Position numbers and translations under genes: made by a program
NCBI RefSeq assembly: GCF_921293095.1
Contig: NW_025791724.1
Location: forward strand, 62,001-126,000
Length of the DNA stretch: 64,000 nt
Reading direction: 5' to 3'
Source: Ischnura elegans
Taxonomy: Eukaryota; Arthropoda; Insecta; Odonata; Coenagrionidae
In this document: piece after piece, positions 10,951 through 21,957 of the stretch
How the letters are laid out: every line of letters begins with the position of its first letter
Position numbering within the stretch: the stretch's first letter is position 1
The notes under the pieces: generated by a model
Told to the model about the DNA's origin: nothing
Seen by the model: the letters and a program-made list of their open reading frames with translations, nothing else
Database searches by the model: none

Positions 10951-11322
10951 ATGCCACCCAAGACTAGCGGAAAGGCTGCCAAGAAGGCCGGCAAGGCCCA
11001 GAAGAACATCTCCAAGGGAGACAAGAAGAAGAAGCGCAGGAGGAAGGAGAGCTACGCAATCTACATCTACAAGGTCTTGAAGCAGGTCCACCCTGACACC
11101 GGTATCTCCTCCAAGGCCATGAACATCATGAACTCCTTCGTCAACGACATCTTCGAGAGGATCGCCGCCGAGGCTTCCCGTCTCGCTCATTACAACAAGC
11201 GCTCCACCATCACCTCCAGGGAGGTGCAGACCGCCGTCAGGCTCCTGCTCCCCGGTGAACTGGCCAAGCACGCCGTGTCTGAGGGCACCAAGGCTGTGAC
11301 CAAGTACACCAGCTCCAAGTAA
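10951..11322 (+). CDS. H2B: Histone H2B
   Basis: The 123-aa product is core histone H2B, the dimer partner of H2A. The basic tail starts [19 protein letters not shown] and leads into [20 protein letters not shown], the start of the histone fold. The C-terminal helix ends AVTKYTSSK, the usual ubiquitination region. Length and sequence are typical of insects. It is intronless, has a TATA box 51-60 nt upstream, and a histone stem-loop 21 nt past the stop. It was originally divergent from H2A; the LINE insertions leave its own TATA and CCAAT boxes in place. Confidence 0.98.
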   Translation: MPPKTSGKAAKKAGKAQKNISKGDKKKKRRRKESYAIYIYKVLKQVHPDTGISSKAMNIMNSFVNDIFERIAAEASRLAHYNKRSTITSREVQTAVRLLLPGELAKHAVSEGTKAVTKYTSSK

Positions 11323-11343
11323 ATTACTTGGTAGCGCCCCAAC

Positions 11344-11359
11344 GGCCCTTTTTAGGGCC
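11344..11359 (+). terminator. Histone 3' stem-loop of H2B
   Basis: GGCCCTTTTTAGGGCC, a 6-bp stem with a TTTT loop, 21 nt past the H2B stop. Confidence 0.95.
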
Positions 11360-12263
11360 CTACATCATTCAGTGTGATGTTTCCATTGCTTACTTCAACG
11401 ACAAAAACGAAGTTCCACTTTAAAATTCACAACGGTAGTCCATATCTCATTTTCAGTGCTCAGAAGGTCCTAATTGTTATGATTACTCCTTGGTTGCCAT
11501 AGCAACAGATTGTTGATCATTCATCAGTTATTTCATTCCAACAGTCGGTGATTGTTGGCGTCGCATTGTCAAAGCGAAGTGTGACGGTGTCTCCGGGCTC
11601 TCTCAAATGTTCAAGTTCAAAAATCGTTTTTCCACGAGCATAACAGATACAATGTTCCCACAAATTAATAATTTATGCAACATTATTTTCTCTTTCCTTA
11701 TCTTCATGGCAGATGTTTTTCCTTTCCCTCTATCGCGTACATGAATTTCTACTATCGCTATATGTAAAGTCCTCCGTAACGTCTCCACAGTTCCTCGTTG
11801 CATGACAATCCGTCCAGTGCGTTCAAATTTTGTCTACTTGCAGCCGCACGAGACGATCGTTAACGTTATTTCCTTGTTATGACAACAAAAGGCACTTTGT
11901 AACTCAGAAAACTGGTGGGACTGTTTCTCTTACGTCAAACCGTTTGTCCGTTATTCCATCATTTTCAGTTCACTCCATATTCCACGTTGGCAGCCCATTG
12001 TAATCCATCTTCGAAAGCCTCTACTTTGTCACGGGAGGTCCGCGCTTCAGCTGTCTTCCTTTCCGCAACATTTATGAAAACTAACTCTTACAGATCCATT
12101 TCCGAAACTGATACTTTTGAAATGGAAATTTTTTATGCGCCGTTGTTGCTCAATTTCATTCCTGTATGACATTTCACTCCAAATTGTTACAAAGTCAGAT
12201 AGTGAACTATCGAATCTAATCACCGAATGAGTATAACATTCTTCAAAAGCCATACATATCTTC
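11360..12263. other. H2B-5S spacer, unit 1
   Basis: AT-rich spacer with no gene that I can recognise. It leads directly into the 5S rRNA start at 12264, preceded by CATACATATCTTC, which could contain the weak upstream AT-rich element used by insect 5S genes. It is nearly identical to 50267-51170. Confidence 0.65.
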
Positions 12264-12278
12264 GCCAACGGCCATACC
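12264..12278 (+). pseudogene. 5S rRNA gene, 5' fragment (nt 1-15), unit 1
   Basis: GCCAACGGCCATACC is the exact start of the 5S rRNA. It is cut off by a LINE insertion, and the rest of the gene resumes at 18118. This piece holds the 5' strand of helix I. Confidence 0.93.
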
Positions 12279-12367
12279 GGACGGACGTGTTTGCGGAGCG
12301 CTCTGCTAGCCCGAACGCGAGATAAGACACCCGGCCGGGAGGCCTGCCTCGGCCGCCCGCGCGAGGC

Positions 12368-12393
12368 GACGATCGCCCGTTCTGGCGATCGTC
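12368..12393 (+). repeat. 5' UTR hairpin of 5S-inserted LINE (unit 1)
   Basis: GACGATCGCC and GGCGATCGTC form a perfect 10-bp stem around CGTTCT, followed by TTTTGTTTTTT. The other 5S-inserted element has a hairpin with the same GGCGATCG core at 51274-51302. Confidence 0.8.
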
Positions 12394-12702
12394 TTTTGTT
12401 TTTTCGTGTGTTTGACGATCGGAAAAAATTTCCGGATCAACCATGTGATTTCTGTTTTTTCTCTCTACCGACCTACGGGCTATAGTTTAGCCACAGTGAA
12501 ACAGTGTTTGAAGGTTTTTCTTTAGTTTATTCTACGAGTGGTGATTAAGTTACTTTTTTCTTTGTTTTGGTGAGTAGCGGAGTGTGCTCGCCCCTGCCTG
12601 CGCGCAGTCTGCGCCGGGCAGGATTATCATCAGCGATCCCCTTCTTCTTTCTCCCCAATTTGTTTCGTGTTCTTCCCCCCCCAATGTGCTTATGTTAGTG
12701 TG

Positions 12703-14139
12703 ATGATGGAAGTCAATCGCACTAACACGATCGTCATCACGACGGAGGAAACGGCGAGATTCGCTACACCGCTGGAGGCGCACGTTTTTGTAAAGAAGAC
12801 GTTGGGCCTCGCGGTGGAGGATGTCGACGGTATTCAGATCGGTTATAACCGAAGGAACATATATTTGAAGTTGAAAAATGAAATTATCCTGAAGAAGGTC
12901 TTAGAAATGAAAACGAGAACGCTACCTTTTCCCACCCAGGAGGGAAAAATCATGACGGCCAACATAGACTCCACGGACGACGCCCCTGTCCTCGTAAAAA
13001 TCATGTGCCTGCCGCTAGAGATGCCCATCGCAGTGGTCACCGACGAGCTCAGGCGTTTTGGTGACATCAAATCATGCTGGGAAGGGGTGTGGAGGGGCAA
13101 GGACCTCCTCGGTGGCACCAGAACTGGCACCTTTTTTGTAAAAATGGTTGTTAAAGCAAATATCCCCTCCTACCTCAACTTCAGAGGCCACAGGGCCCTG
13201 ATACTCTACGAGGGGCAAAAGAAGACGTGTGCCCGGTGCCACGAGGAGGGCCACGTTCGTAAGAACTGTCCGCGAAACGACTTTGGAAGGCGTTTTGCGG
13301 ATGTGGCAGCCCGTTCCCCCTCTGCACCCGCGGATGATGAAGAGACAACAGCTGACATCGCTCAGCATCTGTCAACGATGGAGGATGAACCGTCGAAGCC
13401 TGCCCCCTCAAATCCGAAGAGACCCCCTTCCCCGGCTGACATCATCCCTGACCTCAACCCCGACAGCTCAAAAAAGCAGAAAATAGCCGACGAGGCCTCA
13501 AAGGTCTCATACTATACGCCCACAGAATATCCCCCCCTCCCCCAACGAGTGCCGGCCCCTGACCATACAAATCGTCATATCCTCGCGTCTGTTCGGGTCA
13601 TCGAGTCCTTTGACCAGCAGACCGATGACGAAGGCGACCCAAAGTCTTCCAAAGAAGGGCTGACGGACACCAGCGGTGCGGAACCTGCTACAGAACACGT
13701 GGCAGATAACGCAGCGGAATATGAGGGTGAAATAATAGAAGACCTTTTCACCCCAAACGAAGTAATTACCATCAGCACCGTCACTTCCCCCTCCACCTCC
13801 CCTACCTCCCTTTCCCTTCACAACTCCCTCTCCGACCTCTCGCATATCAGCGAGAGCGACCCCATCCCATCCCTCACCCTCGACATGGCGGAGAAAGGCG
13901 ACCGGCAGGCGACGACCTCCCCCACACGCTCGCCGTCCCACGGAGCTGTCCCTCCCAGCGGGAGTCTAAGTGGCAGCGATGCCGAACCGGAGCGGGGTGT
14001 GGGAGAAGGCGGAAGCAGCCAAGAGCAGCCGACGGATTCTCGACGCTCACGCCGCCGATCCCATAACGGGTCGTCGAGACGAAAGAGCAAACAAAAGACG
14101 GAAGACGTGCCCCCTTATTCAAGTTCGATTCCCACGTGA
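12703..14139 (+). CDS. ORF1 of the 5S-inserted Tx1-clade LINE
   Basis: The 478-aa product is a putative RNA-binding LINE ORF1 protein. The open frame begins earlier, but the first ATG pair is at 12703/12706 (MMEVNRTNTIVI). Residues about 94-150 look RRM-like (VLVKIMCLPLEMP, then RTGTFFVKM). A single CCHC knuckle CARCHEEGHVRKNC lies at about 176-189. The remaining 290 residues are Ser/Pro/acidic-rich and probably disordered, ending in a basic RRSRRRSHNGSSRRKSK stretch. The RRM-like and knuckle part is clearly homologous to the ORF1 of the second 5S-inserted element (51419-52741). ORF2 starts 24 nt after the stop. Confidence 0.9.
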   Translation: MMEVNRTNTIVITTEETARFATPLEAHVFVKKTLGLAVEDVDGIQIGYNRRNIYLKLKNEIILKKVLEMKTRTLPFPTQEGKIMTANIDSTDDAPVLVKIMCLPLEMPIAVVTDELRRFGDIKSCWEGVWRGKDLLGGTRTGTFFVKMVVKANIPSYLNFRGHRALILYEGQKKTCARCHEEGHVRKNCPRNDFGRRFADVAARSPSAPADDEETTADIAQHLSTMEDEPSKPAPSNPKRPPSPADIIPDLNPDSSKKQKIADEASKVSYYTPTEYPPLPQRVPAPDHTNRHILASVRVIESFDQQTDDEGDPKSSKEGLTDTSGAEPATEHVADNAAEYEGEIIEDLFTPNEVITISTVTSPSTSPTSLSLHNSLSDLSHISESDPIPSLTLDMAEKGDRQATTSPTRSPSHGAVPPSGSLSGSDAEPERGVGEGGSSQEQPTDSRRSRRRSHNGSSRRKSKQKTEDVPPYSSSIPT

Positions 14140-14162
14140 GTCTTTCTTCCCACTGGCCCGTA

Positions 14163-17100
14163 ATGAAAATTCTTTCCTTAAACATTGCGGGGATTTATAA
14201 TCCCCTTAAGATAAATTTAATTCTAAATTTCATAAAAACACAAAATATAGACATCGCATGTATTCAAGAGTCATTAGAGGGGATCATTTGGCCTGACCCC
14301 CTCTACCGGTCCTTCGCCAATTGCGACGGGCCGGGCCGAGGTACGACTATTTTAATTAAATCCGGGCTTCCGGTAAGAAATATCAGATTCCACCCCTCAG
14401 GGAGAATAACCTCCCTAACTGTATTCGACATCCATGTGGTAAACGTCTACGCTCCTGCGCATGTTGAGCGGAGGGTGGACAGAGATTTGTTTTTAAATGA
14501 AACACTGTTGCCGTATTTACATGTTTTTACTGGGAAAGCCATTCTCGCGGGGGATTTTAATTGTACTTATCGCGGCGAAGATCGTCAATCTTCCCGCGCT
14601 CGTATCGAACCTCCGAGCCGGGCTTTTAAAATTTTAATAGATTCTGTATGTTTAACAGATAGTTTTTTAAATTCCAATTCTGACACTGTGCCATTCACGC
14701 GCACGGGCCCAACATCGCGCTCGAGAATTGACTTCATCTTTTTATCCAAAGCCCTTAAATCCTTCCCTCGAACCCCGTATTTATTGCCAGTGTCTCTCTC
14801 TGACCACTGTGCCCTTATTCTAGACCTCTCCCTACCCTTACCTTCCCTCACCCCGGTCATTTCCAATGCAACTCCCTTTTGGCGTCTAGATACTCGACTC
14901 TTAGGAATGTCTGAGTACATTGAGTTAATCAGGGCGAAGGTAGTTCAGCTGGCTGACTCCTTCGACCCAAACATGGACGCAATTATATGGTGGGAGAGCA
15001 TCTTCAAGCCCAAGGCTACCCTCTTGCTGAGGAAAATGTCCAGGCAATGGAAAAAACGGAAAGATGCCACAATAAAATTTTATAGGTTGGCTTTGAAAGA
15101 GCTCATTACCTTGCCTCGCCGGCCTGATAACTATTACGCCATGGTGCGAGAATTGAAAGGCACTATTCTAACCCATGAAATTGCTCGTTACTCTCCCCGC
15201 AGCTGGCAGCGGGAGATAGATAAGGAGGGGTGGGGCCCGCTATCCCTCTCTGAGCTCAAGCGAGTAATAAGAATGAAAAATAAGCACTCCACTGCAAATA
15301 TCGACCGCCTCATGAGTGAGGCGGAGGGACATTTCAAGGGCACATATGACCGCTACCCTGCTTGGAGTGATGCGCACTGCCCCCCACTCCCCGCCTTACC
15401 CACGCTCCCGCCTGATGAGTCCCTCGAGCTCGAGAGCGCGATCCGAGGGGAGGAGGTGGAGCTGGTTCTCCGCTCCCTCCCCAAGGGTAAGTCACCCGGC
15501 TCGGACGGGCTTCCCTACGAGTTTTATGCCGCATGCTGGGACATTTTAACTCCGGTGTTGACGCGAATTTTTAATGATTTTTATATTTCTGGCGGCGAGT
15601 TGGCTCCAAGTCAGCGGACCGCGGTGATTACCTTATTGCCAAAGAAGGATCGGCCGAAGTCGTGTAACGACCTACGGCCGATCGCCCTATTAAACTGTGA
15701 TATTAAAATTTTTAGCCGAATTTTAAAAAACAGATTCTCGGCCGTTGCCGATTTGATTTTAGACAAATCCCAGTATGCGGTCTCTAAAGAACGTAGCATC
15801 CTGGATGCTTCGGCTTTGCTGAGAGACCTTTTTATCACGCCAAACAGTAATCCTTTTTATTGTGTTTTAGCTATAGATCTCAGCAAAGCCTTTGATTTTA
15901 TTAGGATCGAGTTCATTTTAACTGTTTTAAAACGAATGGCTTTTCCTGATATTTTTACTAATGTTATTAAATTATTATACACTGACGCCACTGCCTGTCT
16001 TCGGGTTGGGGGAGGGTTTTCAGGGCCCTTTTTAGTCAGGAATTCAGTCCGTCAGGGGTGCCCCCTATCTATGGCTCTCTTCGCGGTAGCCATGGACCCT
16101 CTAATTAGAGGATTACAGCTGGCGGGGGTTGGCATTGAGCGTTTCGGCTCAAGATATACCGGGATTGTGTACGCCGATGACATTACTCTTTTCATCGACA
16201 ATCACGAGCAGATGGAGTCTGCTCGTGAGGTAATCGAGGCGTATACGGCGGGGGGAGTGGAAATTAACCACGTTAAAAGTAAGGCGATTGTCTTACAAGG
16301 GACACCCCCGTCTAATCCCTGCTGGAAGGTGACGCAGGATCCAGTCAAGATTCTCGGTATATGGTGGGAGAAGCCAATCCCCGCCATGCTCGAGCATAAT
16401 TGGGATGAGGTCCTTCAGACAATAACTTTTAATATTCGTAAATACACTTGTGTCTCCCTGCCCCTGACGGCTAGGGTTAAATTAATTAATACATTGATTT
16501 ATCCGAAGATTTGGTACGTGGCGCATACATGGCCATTAACACGAAAGCACCATGCACAACTTGTTACACTTACAAACAGCATGGTGTGGCACAAAATGCC
16601 ACGAAAAGTGAAACGGCAACAGCTGTATTTGAGTCGCGATAAGGGGGGGCTTGACCTTATTAATGCTGAAATAAAAGCGCGAGTGATCCATTGTAAGATC
16701 GCTTTTAAGATTCTGGGAGGGGACTCGCCGGAGAGGAGCGCGTTGCTCAAGGCGGCATGGGCTGCCGGCAGCGCCTCCTCTCACGAGTTAAAAAAATCGC
16801 TCGCATCAGCGCGGGCGGTTGCCGACATTGTTCGCCCGGGCGAGGCATTCTTGGTCAAGCGCTTGTATGAACGGGTTTTAAGGGGAGGGGAGGGGGGTTC
16901 TGCGCCCCCCTCCGCCAACTCGTGGAGGAACTGGGCGGCATGCAGGGTGGAGGAGTGTGTCGCCAGTGTTATGTTTGGCGTGATTGCGGGCCTTCAGCTC
17001 ACAAGGGTAAATCTTTTTAAAATGGGTCTGGCTGACGCGCCCCTCTGCCCTGTGTGTAATCACATGGATGACCTGCCCCACCATGTCCTCGGCTGTGGCG

Positions 17101-17402
17101 ATAGCCCGAGGGCATGGAGGGCTATTAGAGATATTTTTTTTCATCTAGATTCCTTTGGTACTTGTCCTCGGCTTGACGACCATACACTCTTAACTTTGAA
17201 TTTCAAACTTTTTCCTTCTTTTAAAACCAATGCACTTTCGGCCATCATTTCTAAATTTACCTTCTTAACATTACAAAGAAAGCCAGTGGGAGAAGGGCTC
17301 CTAAGTTTCGTGTTGTGTGCTCCATTACCCGGCGCACCGCCGAACTTTCGTTCCTTTTTAAAAAATGTTTTCATGGAGATCGTGGACTTTGACCCCGGTT
17401 AA
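14163..17402 (+). CDS. ORF2 of the 5S-inserted Tx1-clade LINE (endonuclease-reverse transcriptase)
   Basis: The 1079-aa product would nick the 5S gene and copy the LINE RNA there by target-primed reverse transcription. The APE endonuclease occupies about residues 1-235: LSLNIAG, CIQES, VNVYAPA, AGDFNC, SRIDFIF and the catalytic SDHCAL are all present. The reverse transcriptase spans about 430-750, with DLRPIALLNCD, LAIDLSKAFD, SVRQGCPLS and the catalytic YADD at 670-673. A C-terminal knuckle CPVCNHMDDLPHHVLGC lies at about 962-978. I used the ATG at 14163 because the open frame upstream of it has no ATG. There are no stops or frameshifts, and all catalytic motifs that I can check are kept. 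Confidence 0.94.
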   Translation: MKILSLNIAGIYNPLKINLILNFIKTQNIDIACIQESLEGIIWPDPLYRSFANCDGPGRGTTILIKSGLPVRNIRFHPSGRITSLTVFDIHVVNVYAPAHVERRVDRDLFLNETLLPYLHVFTGKAILAGDFNCTYRGEDRQSSRARIEPPSRAFKILIDSVCLTDSFLNSNSDTVPFTRTGPTSRSRIDFIFLSKALKSFPRTPYLLPVSLSDHCALILDLSLPLPSLTPVISNATPFWRLDTRLLGMSEYIELIRAKVVQLADSFDPNMDAIIWWESIFKPKATLLLRKMSRQWKKRKDATIKFYRLALKELITLPRRPDNYYAMVRELKGTILTHEIARYSPRSWQREIDKEGWGPLSLSELKRVIRMKNKHSTANIDRLMSEAEGHFKGTYDRYPAWSDAHCPPLPALPTLPPDESLELESAIRGEEVELVLRSLPKGKSPGSDGLPYEFYAACWDILTPVLTRIFNDFYISGGELAPSQRTAVITLLPKKDRPKSCNDLRPIALLNCDIKIFSRILKNRFSAVADLILDKSQYAVSKERSILDASALLRDLFITPNSNPFYCVLAIDLSKAFDFIRIEFILTVLKRMAFPDIFTNVIKLLYTDATACLRVGGGFSGPFLVRNSVRQGCPLSMALFAVAMDPLIRGLQLAGVGIERFGSRYTGIVYADDITLFIDNHEQMESAREVIEAYTAGGVEINHVKSKAIVLQGTPPSNPCWKVTQDPVKILGIWWEKPIPAMLEHNWDEVLQTITFNIRKYTCVSLPLTARVKLINTLIYPKIWYVAHTWPLTRKHHAQLVTLTNSMVWHKMPRKVKRQQLYLSRDKGGLDLINAEIKARVIHCKIAFKILGGDSPERSALLKAAWAAGSASSHELKKSLASARAVADIVRPGEAFLVKRLYERVLRGGEGGSAPPSANSWRNWAACRVEECVASVMFGVIAGLQLTRVNLFKMGLADAPLCPVCNHMDDLPHHVLGCGDSPRAWRAIRDIFFHLDSFGTCPRLDDHTLLTLNFKLFPSFKTNALSAIISKFTFLTLQRKPVGEGLLSFVLCAPLPGAPPNFRSFLKNVFMEIVDFDPG

Positions 17403-17521
17403 TTCAACGCCCAGATGGACAAACAAATGATGTGAATGAGAAATGGAATGACAGAATAAATTTAGGGAAAAACCAGATGGGAAGCTCTTAGAGCGCATTT
17501 TATGCTTGTGAGCTCAGAAAG

Positions 17522-17606
17522 TTACGGTGGCCTGGTGGATCGGCGCCCGGCCAGTAAGGAGAAGTATGGAGTGTCTGGTCCGGGTGTTCGAATCCCCAGG
17601 CTCCCT
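17522..17606 (+). other. tRNA-like module 1 in LINE 3' UTR
   Basis: An A-box-like GGTGGCCTGGTGG and a B-box-like GTGTTCGAATCCCC lie about 55 nt apart, as in a tRNA or tRNA-derived SINE head. The arms pair poorly, so it is not a functional tRNA gene. It may help the LINE RNA be recognised by its reverse transcriptase, or act as an internal Pol III promoter; both are inference. Confidence 0.5.
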
Positions 17607-17814
17607 TGTCCAATTTTTTCTGTTAAAAACATTTCTTAGAAGATTTCAATAGGGAAGAATCTTTACAAATATGTAACAATTGTTTCATTCTTAATTAAAA
17701 ATGATTGTTTATTTGCTTTATTCAAGGAAGAGAAAAAAAAGAACTTTTTTTTGTAACCGCATCGTGAGTGCATTCTGAAGCTTTTATTGGTTGTTTTTCC
17801 CATCTCGAGTGTAA

Positions 17815-17898
17815 AGCAGCGATGGCCTAGTGGATCGACGCCCGGCTGGTGTGCGAAGTGCTGTGTTTTAGCTGGGTGTTCGAGTCCCCGGGCCGCCA
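17815..17898 (+). other. tRNA-like module 2 in LINE 3' UTR
   Basis: A second module with GATGGCCTAGTGGATCGACG and TGTTCGAGTCCCC. It closely resembles 17522-17606 and the copy at 54181-54260 in the second 5S-inserted element, so the module is a conserved part of this LINE group's 3' UTR. Confidence 0.5.
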
Positions 17899-18117
17899 AC
17901 TTTGGAAGAAAAGAAATTATTTTTTCTTTTTTAATATGCCAATAATTTTTGCCCTTTATCTGTTGCAATGGGAAAAAAAAGAGGACTTTAAAAGGCTTTA
18001 ATTTAACTGTACAATTTTGTTGTTGTGCAGCTTCCCATTCTCTTATGTACGAATGTTTTTTTTTTTTTTTCCATGATGTATGTATTTTGATATTTGAAAT
18101 AATAAATGTTTTGAATC

Positions 18118-18226
18118 ATACCACGTTGAATACACCGGTTCTCGTCCGATCACCGAAGTTAAGCAACGTCGGGCCCGGATAGTACTTGGATGGGTGACCG
18201 CCTGGGAACACCGGGTGCTGTTGGTA
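18118..18226 (+). pseudogene. 5S rRNA gene, 3' part (nt 11-119), unit 1
   Basis: Restarts with the duplicated ATACC and continues to the 5S end (GCTGTTGGTA), followed by a T-rich Pol III terminator from 18231. Box A, intermediate element and box C are all here, so Pol III factors could still bind. Helix I cannot form normally, because nucleotides 1-10 have been replaced by the LINE tail. Confidence 0.93.
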
Positions 18227-19445
18227 TCACTTTTTATTTTTTTCCCCTATCCTTATGATAACTAATTACAAGTTATTCACCACATGCATGCGTTGAAGGA
18301 TGTGCATTGCATTTTCTTTCGCGTGAAATGGCAGTACTCCCACTTCCTTCAAGTGAAACGATTGAAACACGCCACTTCAGTTTTCCCAGTTAACTTTTCC
18401 TTATCGCGCAGAACGCTGCCTTTGTGCAGTCCATGCCATTTCTTAGGCCCATACCATTCCTTCCGTATTCTACACGTAAGTTACTCACATCGTACATACT
18501 GAAAAAAATCATATCGCTCGAGTAAATTCCGTAAGTGTAGTAAATGACATCTCATGAAGGAAACGTCGGTGATTACAGCGAAAATTATATTGTTCCACGA
18601 ACGATCGATATAACTTTTTTATTCACCACTCTTGGATAATATATTTCTGTTCCTAGGTTGATACATTCGTTATGTCATTCATAGAGAAACCGCGCTTAAA
18701 ACAGTCAAGCCCGGAAAATTTAAATAAAGTAATGTAACGCCGAACAATATACTTCTCGAAATTATTCCTTGAGAGAACTGCTTTTCCTGTCTGCATTCCA
18801 TAATGCTCCATTTCCAGCGAATCCATTTTTAAAATTGAATGCATACCCAAAATAATTTCGATCATGAAACAGTTGACACAACAACAGGCGACATTTACTA
18901 AGCGATGGGAGCTGAAAGAAATCGCCATTACAGTAACAAGCACACCGTTGCTACAGACATTTTTCAGAAACACATTTTCAAATATCGAGTACATGAAATA
19001 ACGGAATTGAGAGACACTAAAGCACATCCGACTACTGCGGGAAACTGGCAACTATTAAACTTAAAAAAATATTTTAACTCAGCTACCACGAGCTATGCAT
19101 TGCCAGAAAATGCCGAGAAAAATTCTTTAAAAAAAGAAGACGAAGGTCAATTTGTGAAATGCTTTCAACGATTAGTATTCTCCTTTTAGATTTTCTGGAA
19201 ACGAAAATTAATTCATAGCGTAATAATTAAAACCCTGCTACGTGCGATTCCCTTCATTAACCGGATCGGCTATTGATCATTCATCATTCCTTTTCTTACA
19301 CGTGTGTAGCGTCAAAAGGTGGAAGATACAAACGACGTAATGTCAGCTGTCACTGACAAACTTGCAACAATGTAATAATTAATCTCGTCATCCGCATCCC
19401 GGGACAAGTATTGCATCGTGAGTGCTCAAAAAGTAACACGCGCTG

Positions 19446-19460
19446 CCGCTAGATGGTGCG
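19446..19460 (+). promoter_or_regulatory. CTCF-like motif 1, unit 1
   Basis: CCGCTAGATGGTGCG resembles the arthropod CTCF core (TAGATGGCGC type). It is followed by a shared GAGGCC...CGCAGTCC segment. Binding is not shown by sequence alone. Confidence 0.4.
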
Positions 19461-20866
19461 AGGGAGGCCACTCCGCAGTCCGGTGCCTGCCTCGCCGGGC
19501 GCGTGCAAACACAAGTTTGAACGTTCGATCCCCCGAGGGAGAGCGCACCCGGGCTATTGTTTACGACCGAGGTCAACAATGCCAATGCATACGCTGTCGA
19601 GTCCTCGGATCTTGACTGTCTCGAACAATTGCTATTAATGACAGCAATGGCACATAGCCTTTTCGTCCGAAGACGCAAAGCTTGCGTCCGTTTCGCACGT
19701 AAAATCACTTTTAAATTCAATCTATGAACACATCATTGTAAACCTGCACATTTCTCTCATTTCTCATCGTTGGTGAATGTTAATTTTGACTGAAGGAAAT
19801 TAAATCCGGGCAATGCTATTAACTGCCGACCACCGAGCGTCGCTCGGCGTATCGCATTTCATTTTCGCGTTCAAAACTAGCGGACCACTTCCACTCCCAT
19901 ACGAATTGAGTTCCTGCAAGTCTCGACACGCACACTGACTAGGCAGCCGGTATCGGGGGTGTCGAGCCTGGAGAAAAGCAAAACAAAATGCTGCCGTCCG
20001 AACTTGCGTGTCATGCGATGGATAAAATTGTGCTCCCGGAACATGAAGGACGCAATTTCTTTCTTTCATTATGTCTCGTTTACGTTGTAATGGCACGCTT
20101 GCAATCGGTTAAACGGACAAAGCTTGCAGATGCATTCGAGAAATATATTAATCGCGGAGTTGTTTCGTGAACGATTCATTACATCAATTCAATTACAGAT
20201 TTATTGTAACAGTTACTCATCAAACGCACGACGTCCTACGAAGCACAATTTCGACGGCCTATCAAAGACAATGAAACGCAAACGTACGATACTTACTATC
20301 GATACTTAATTCGCAACAATAAGAATTTTTCAATGCAAGCAATTAGTAGTGGTACACTTCCCACACGCAAATCGGTGCAACAACTTCAGCGTTAGTACTT
20401 GTTCAAACAATTGAAAACAACAGCAATGAAACCAGCAAACACCCGGTTGCTAAGGATAATTAGCACGTCAACAATCACATTTCTCATTCCCTTTCCCGGG
20501 AAAGACCAGCGATTAAAAAGTTTGATGTAATGACATCGAGTAATTATCACCCATGGCGAAAGCTTTTGAAATTTCGATCCCCTACGGTTACCTCGTAACA
20601 ATCAGTAACGCATTGAAAGAGCACAGTTTACATTTTTTCCCGAAAATCATAACACATGCGGTGTGCGAAAATGAGTGTCGAGGACTTAAAATAGTCTTCG
20701 ACGCTTTGCACAATGCGTTCCCACATTTCCGATAACCAACGATGAACATAATTTTGCAAAATCACAAATAAACTTGCGTATGAGTGCCGCTACTTACAAC
20801 ATTTCACGGTTTCCATTCAATCATATGACAATGGCGTTTTGCTGGTCTCCAATTTCACGAGTCTGA

Positions 20867-21957
20867 GGAAACGTTTGTGATTTGACGTTTTACAATTAAT
20901 TCCTTTTCCATATCCGATAAAATTCTTTTGGCCTCCGTGATGCTAACACTACGCTTTTCAAGTCACATGTCAAATCAACACAGCATTACCATGGAATGTT
21001 ATCGTTGCCCTAATTAATTATGTAGTTCCGCTGCGAAGAAGTTATGAAATATCACACAAGGAATTATATTCGGACGAAAGGCACGTTAACAATAATCAAC
21101 GCCGGCTGACATTGGAAATGCGGTGTTCACTATTCGACATCGCTGACTGCTTTCATAACAGCAGTCCAAATACATAGCATTACACTTATTATTAATCCGG
21201 ATCTGCCAATGTACATAACTTCACACATACAGAGTATACGACCACGATGTAACACCGTAAACACTTCCATTAAAATATTCCGTAATAAATTTTGTGAAAC
21301 CAAACAATCCGTTGCTAAGGAATTCGCGAAAAATGTTCTTCCTTCAACTCCTTCGTCAACATTTCAAACAGTGCACAGTGCCTAAGATACAAAGTGCAAG
21401 GGAAAACCATCAACGTCTTAGCACATTCAAAGGCAAACACTTTTAAATTATGCCACGATTCACTCAACTTGTAACAATTAAGGACGCCACGACTAATTTA
21501 TGTTTTCTTACGATGCACAATTAAACGCTGGGATCAATCAACCGTCATCATCGTCAAACAGTGTATTAATCACATCACAGTTCACTTTTCTACACAAAAG
21601 AGAAAGCCAAGGAATAACACAGACAACGATTATGAATGTAAAAAGTAGAAAAATAAGTAACAGCGTACTTACTCGGCTCTTCGGCTGTAGATCACAATCG
21701 CTGTTGTCAACACACTTCATTCCCGTACATTTAACTAACTTTTCCTATGCATCCAGCGACACAAACACTTTCAATCCTTTCCTCACGATTGCCAAGCGTC
21801 ACAAAGAACACTACAGAACCGGCGTTATGTCAGTTACAGCTGATAAACATTATACAATTATCACTGATATTAGTTACTCGCGACGTCTTCTCACTACAGC
21901 TGCCGCAGCAAGAGCGATCGAGTGGTAATACAGATTCGGCCGCTAGATGGTGCGGGG
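20867..21957 (+). repeat. Diverged spacer repeat, left copy, unit 1
   Basis: About 1.1 kb that aligns by eye with 22430-23550, for example around the CGATAA...TTCCTTTGG-like and GTGCACAGTGCCTAA segments. It ends at a CTCF-like motif, as the right copy does. Confidence 0.6.
21939..21957 (+). promoter_or_regulatory. CTCF-like motif 2, unit 1
   Basis: GCCGCTAGATGGTGCGGGG, same orientation as motif 1, followed by CCTCCAGCAGTCC, a variant of the shared downstream segment. Confidence 0.4.

Larger units (their letters stand above)
12279..18117 (+). mobile_element. Tx1-clade LINE inserted in 5S rRNA, apparently full length
   Basis: This 5839-bp non-LTR element sits inside the first 5S gene of unit 1. 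It has a structured 5' UTR, ORF1 (RRM-like plus CCHC), ORF2 (APE-type endonuclease, reverse transcriptase, C-terminal CCHC) and a 3' UTR with two tRNA-like modules. It ends TTTTGAATC with no poly(A) tail. A 5-bp target duplication ATACC (12274-12278 and 18118-18122) flanks it. ORF2 resembles the L1/Tx1 group (LRPIALLNCDIKIFSRIL, VRQGCPLSMALFAVAMDPLI). The Tx1 clade includes Mutsu, known to target 5S genes in fish. Both ORFs are open, so it may still be active. Confidence 0.92.

Noticed and set aside
17522-17898. Functional tRNA genes
   Set aside because: A- and B-box-like motifs are present, but acceptor, D and T stems do not pair well and no clear anticodon arm is seen. They lie inside a LINE 3' UTR.
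12279-18117. R1 or R2 rDNA element
   Set aside because: The reverse transcriptase motifs are of L1/Tx1 type, the endonuclease is APE-type and N-terminal, and the target is 5S rather than 28S.
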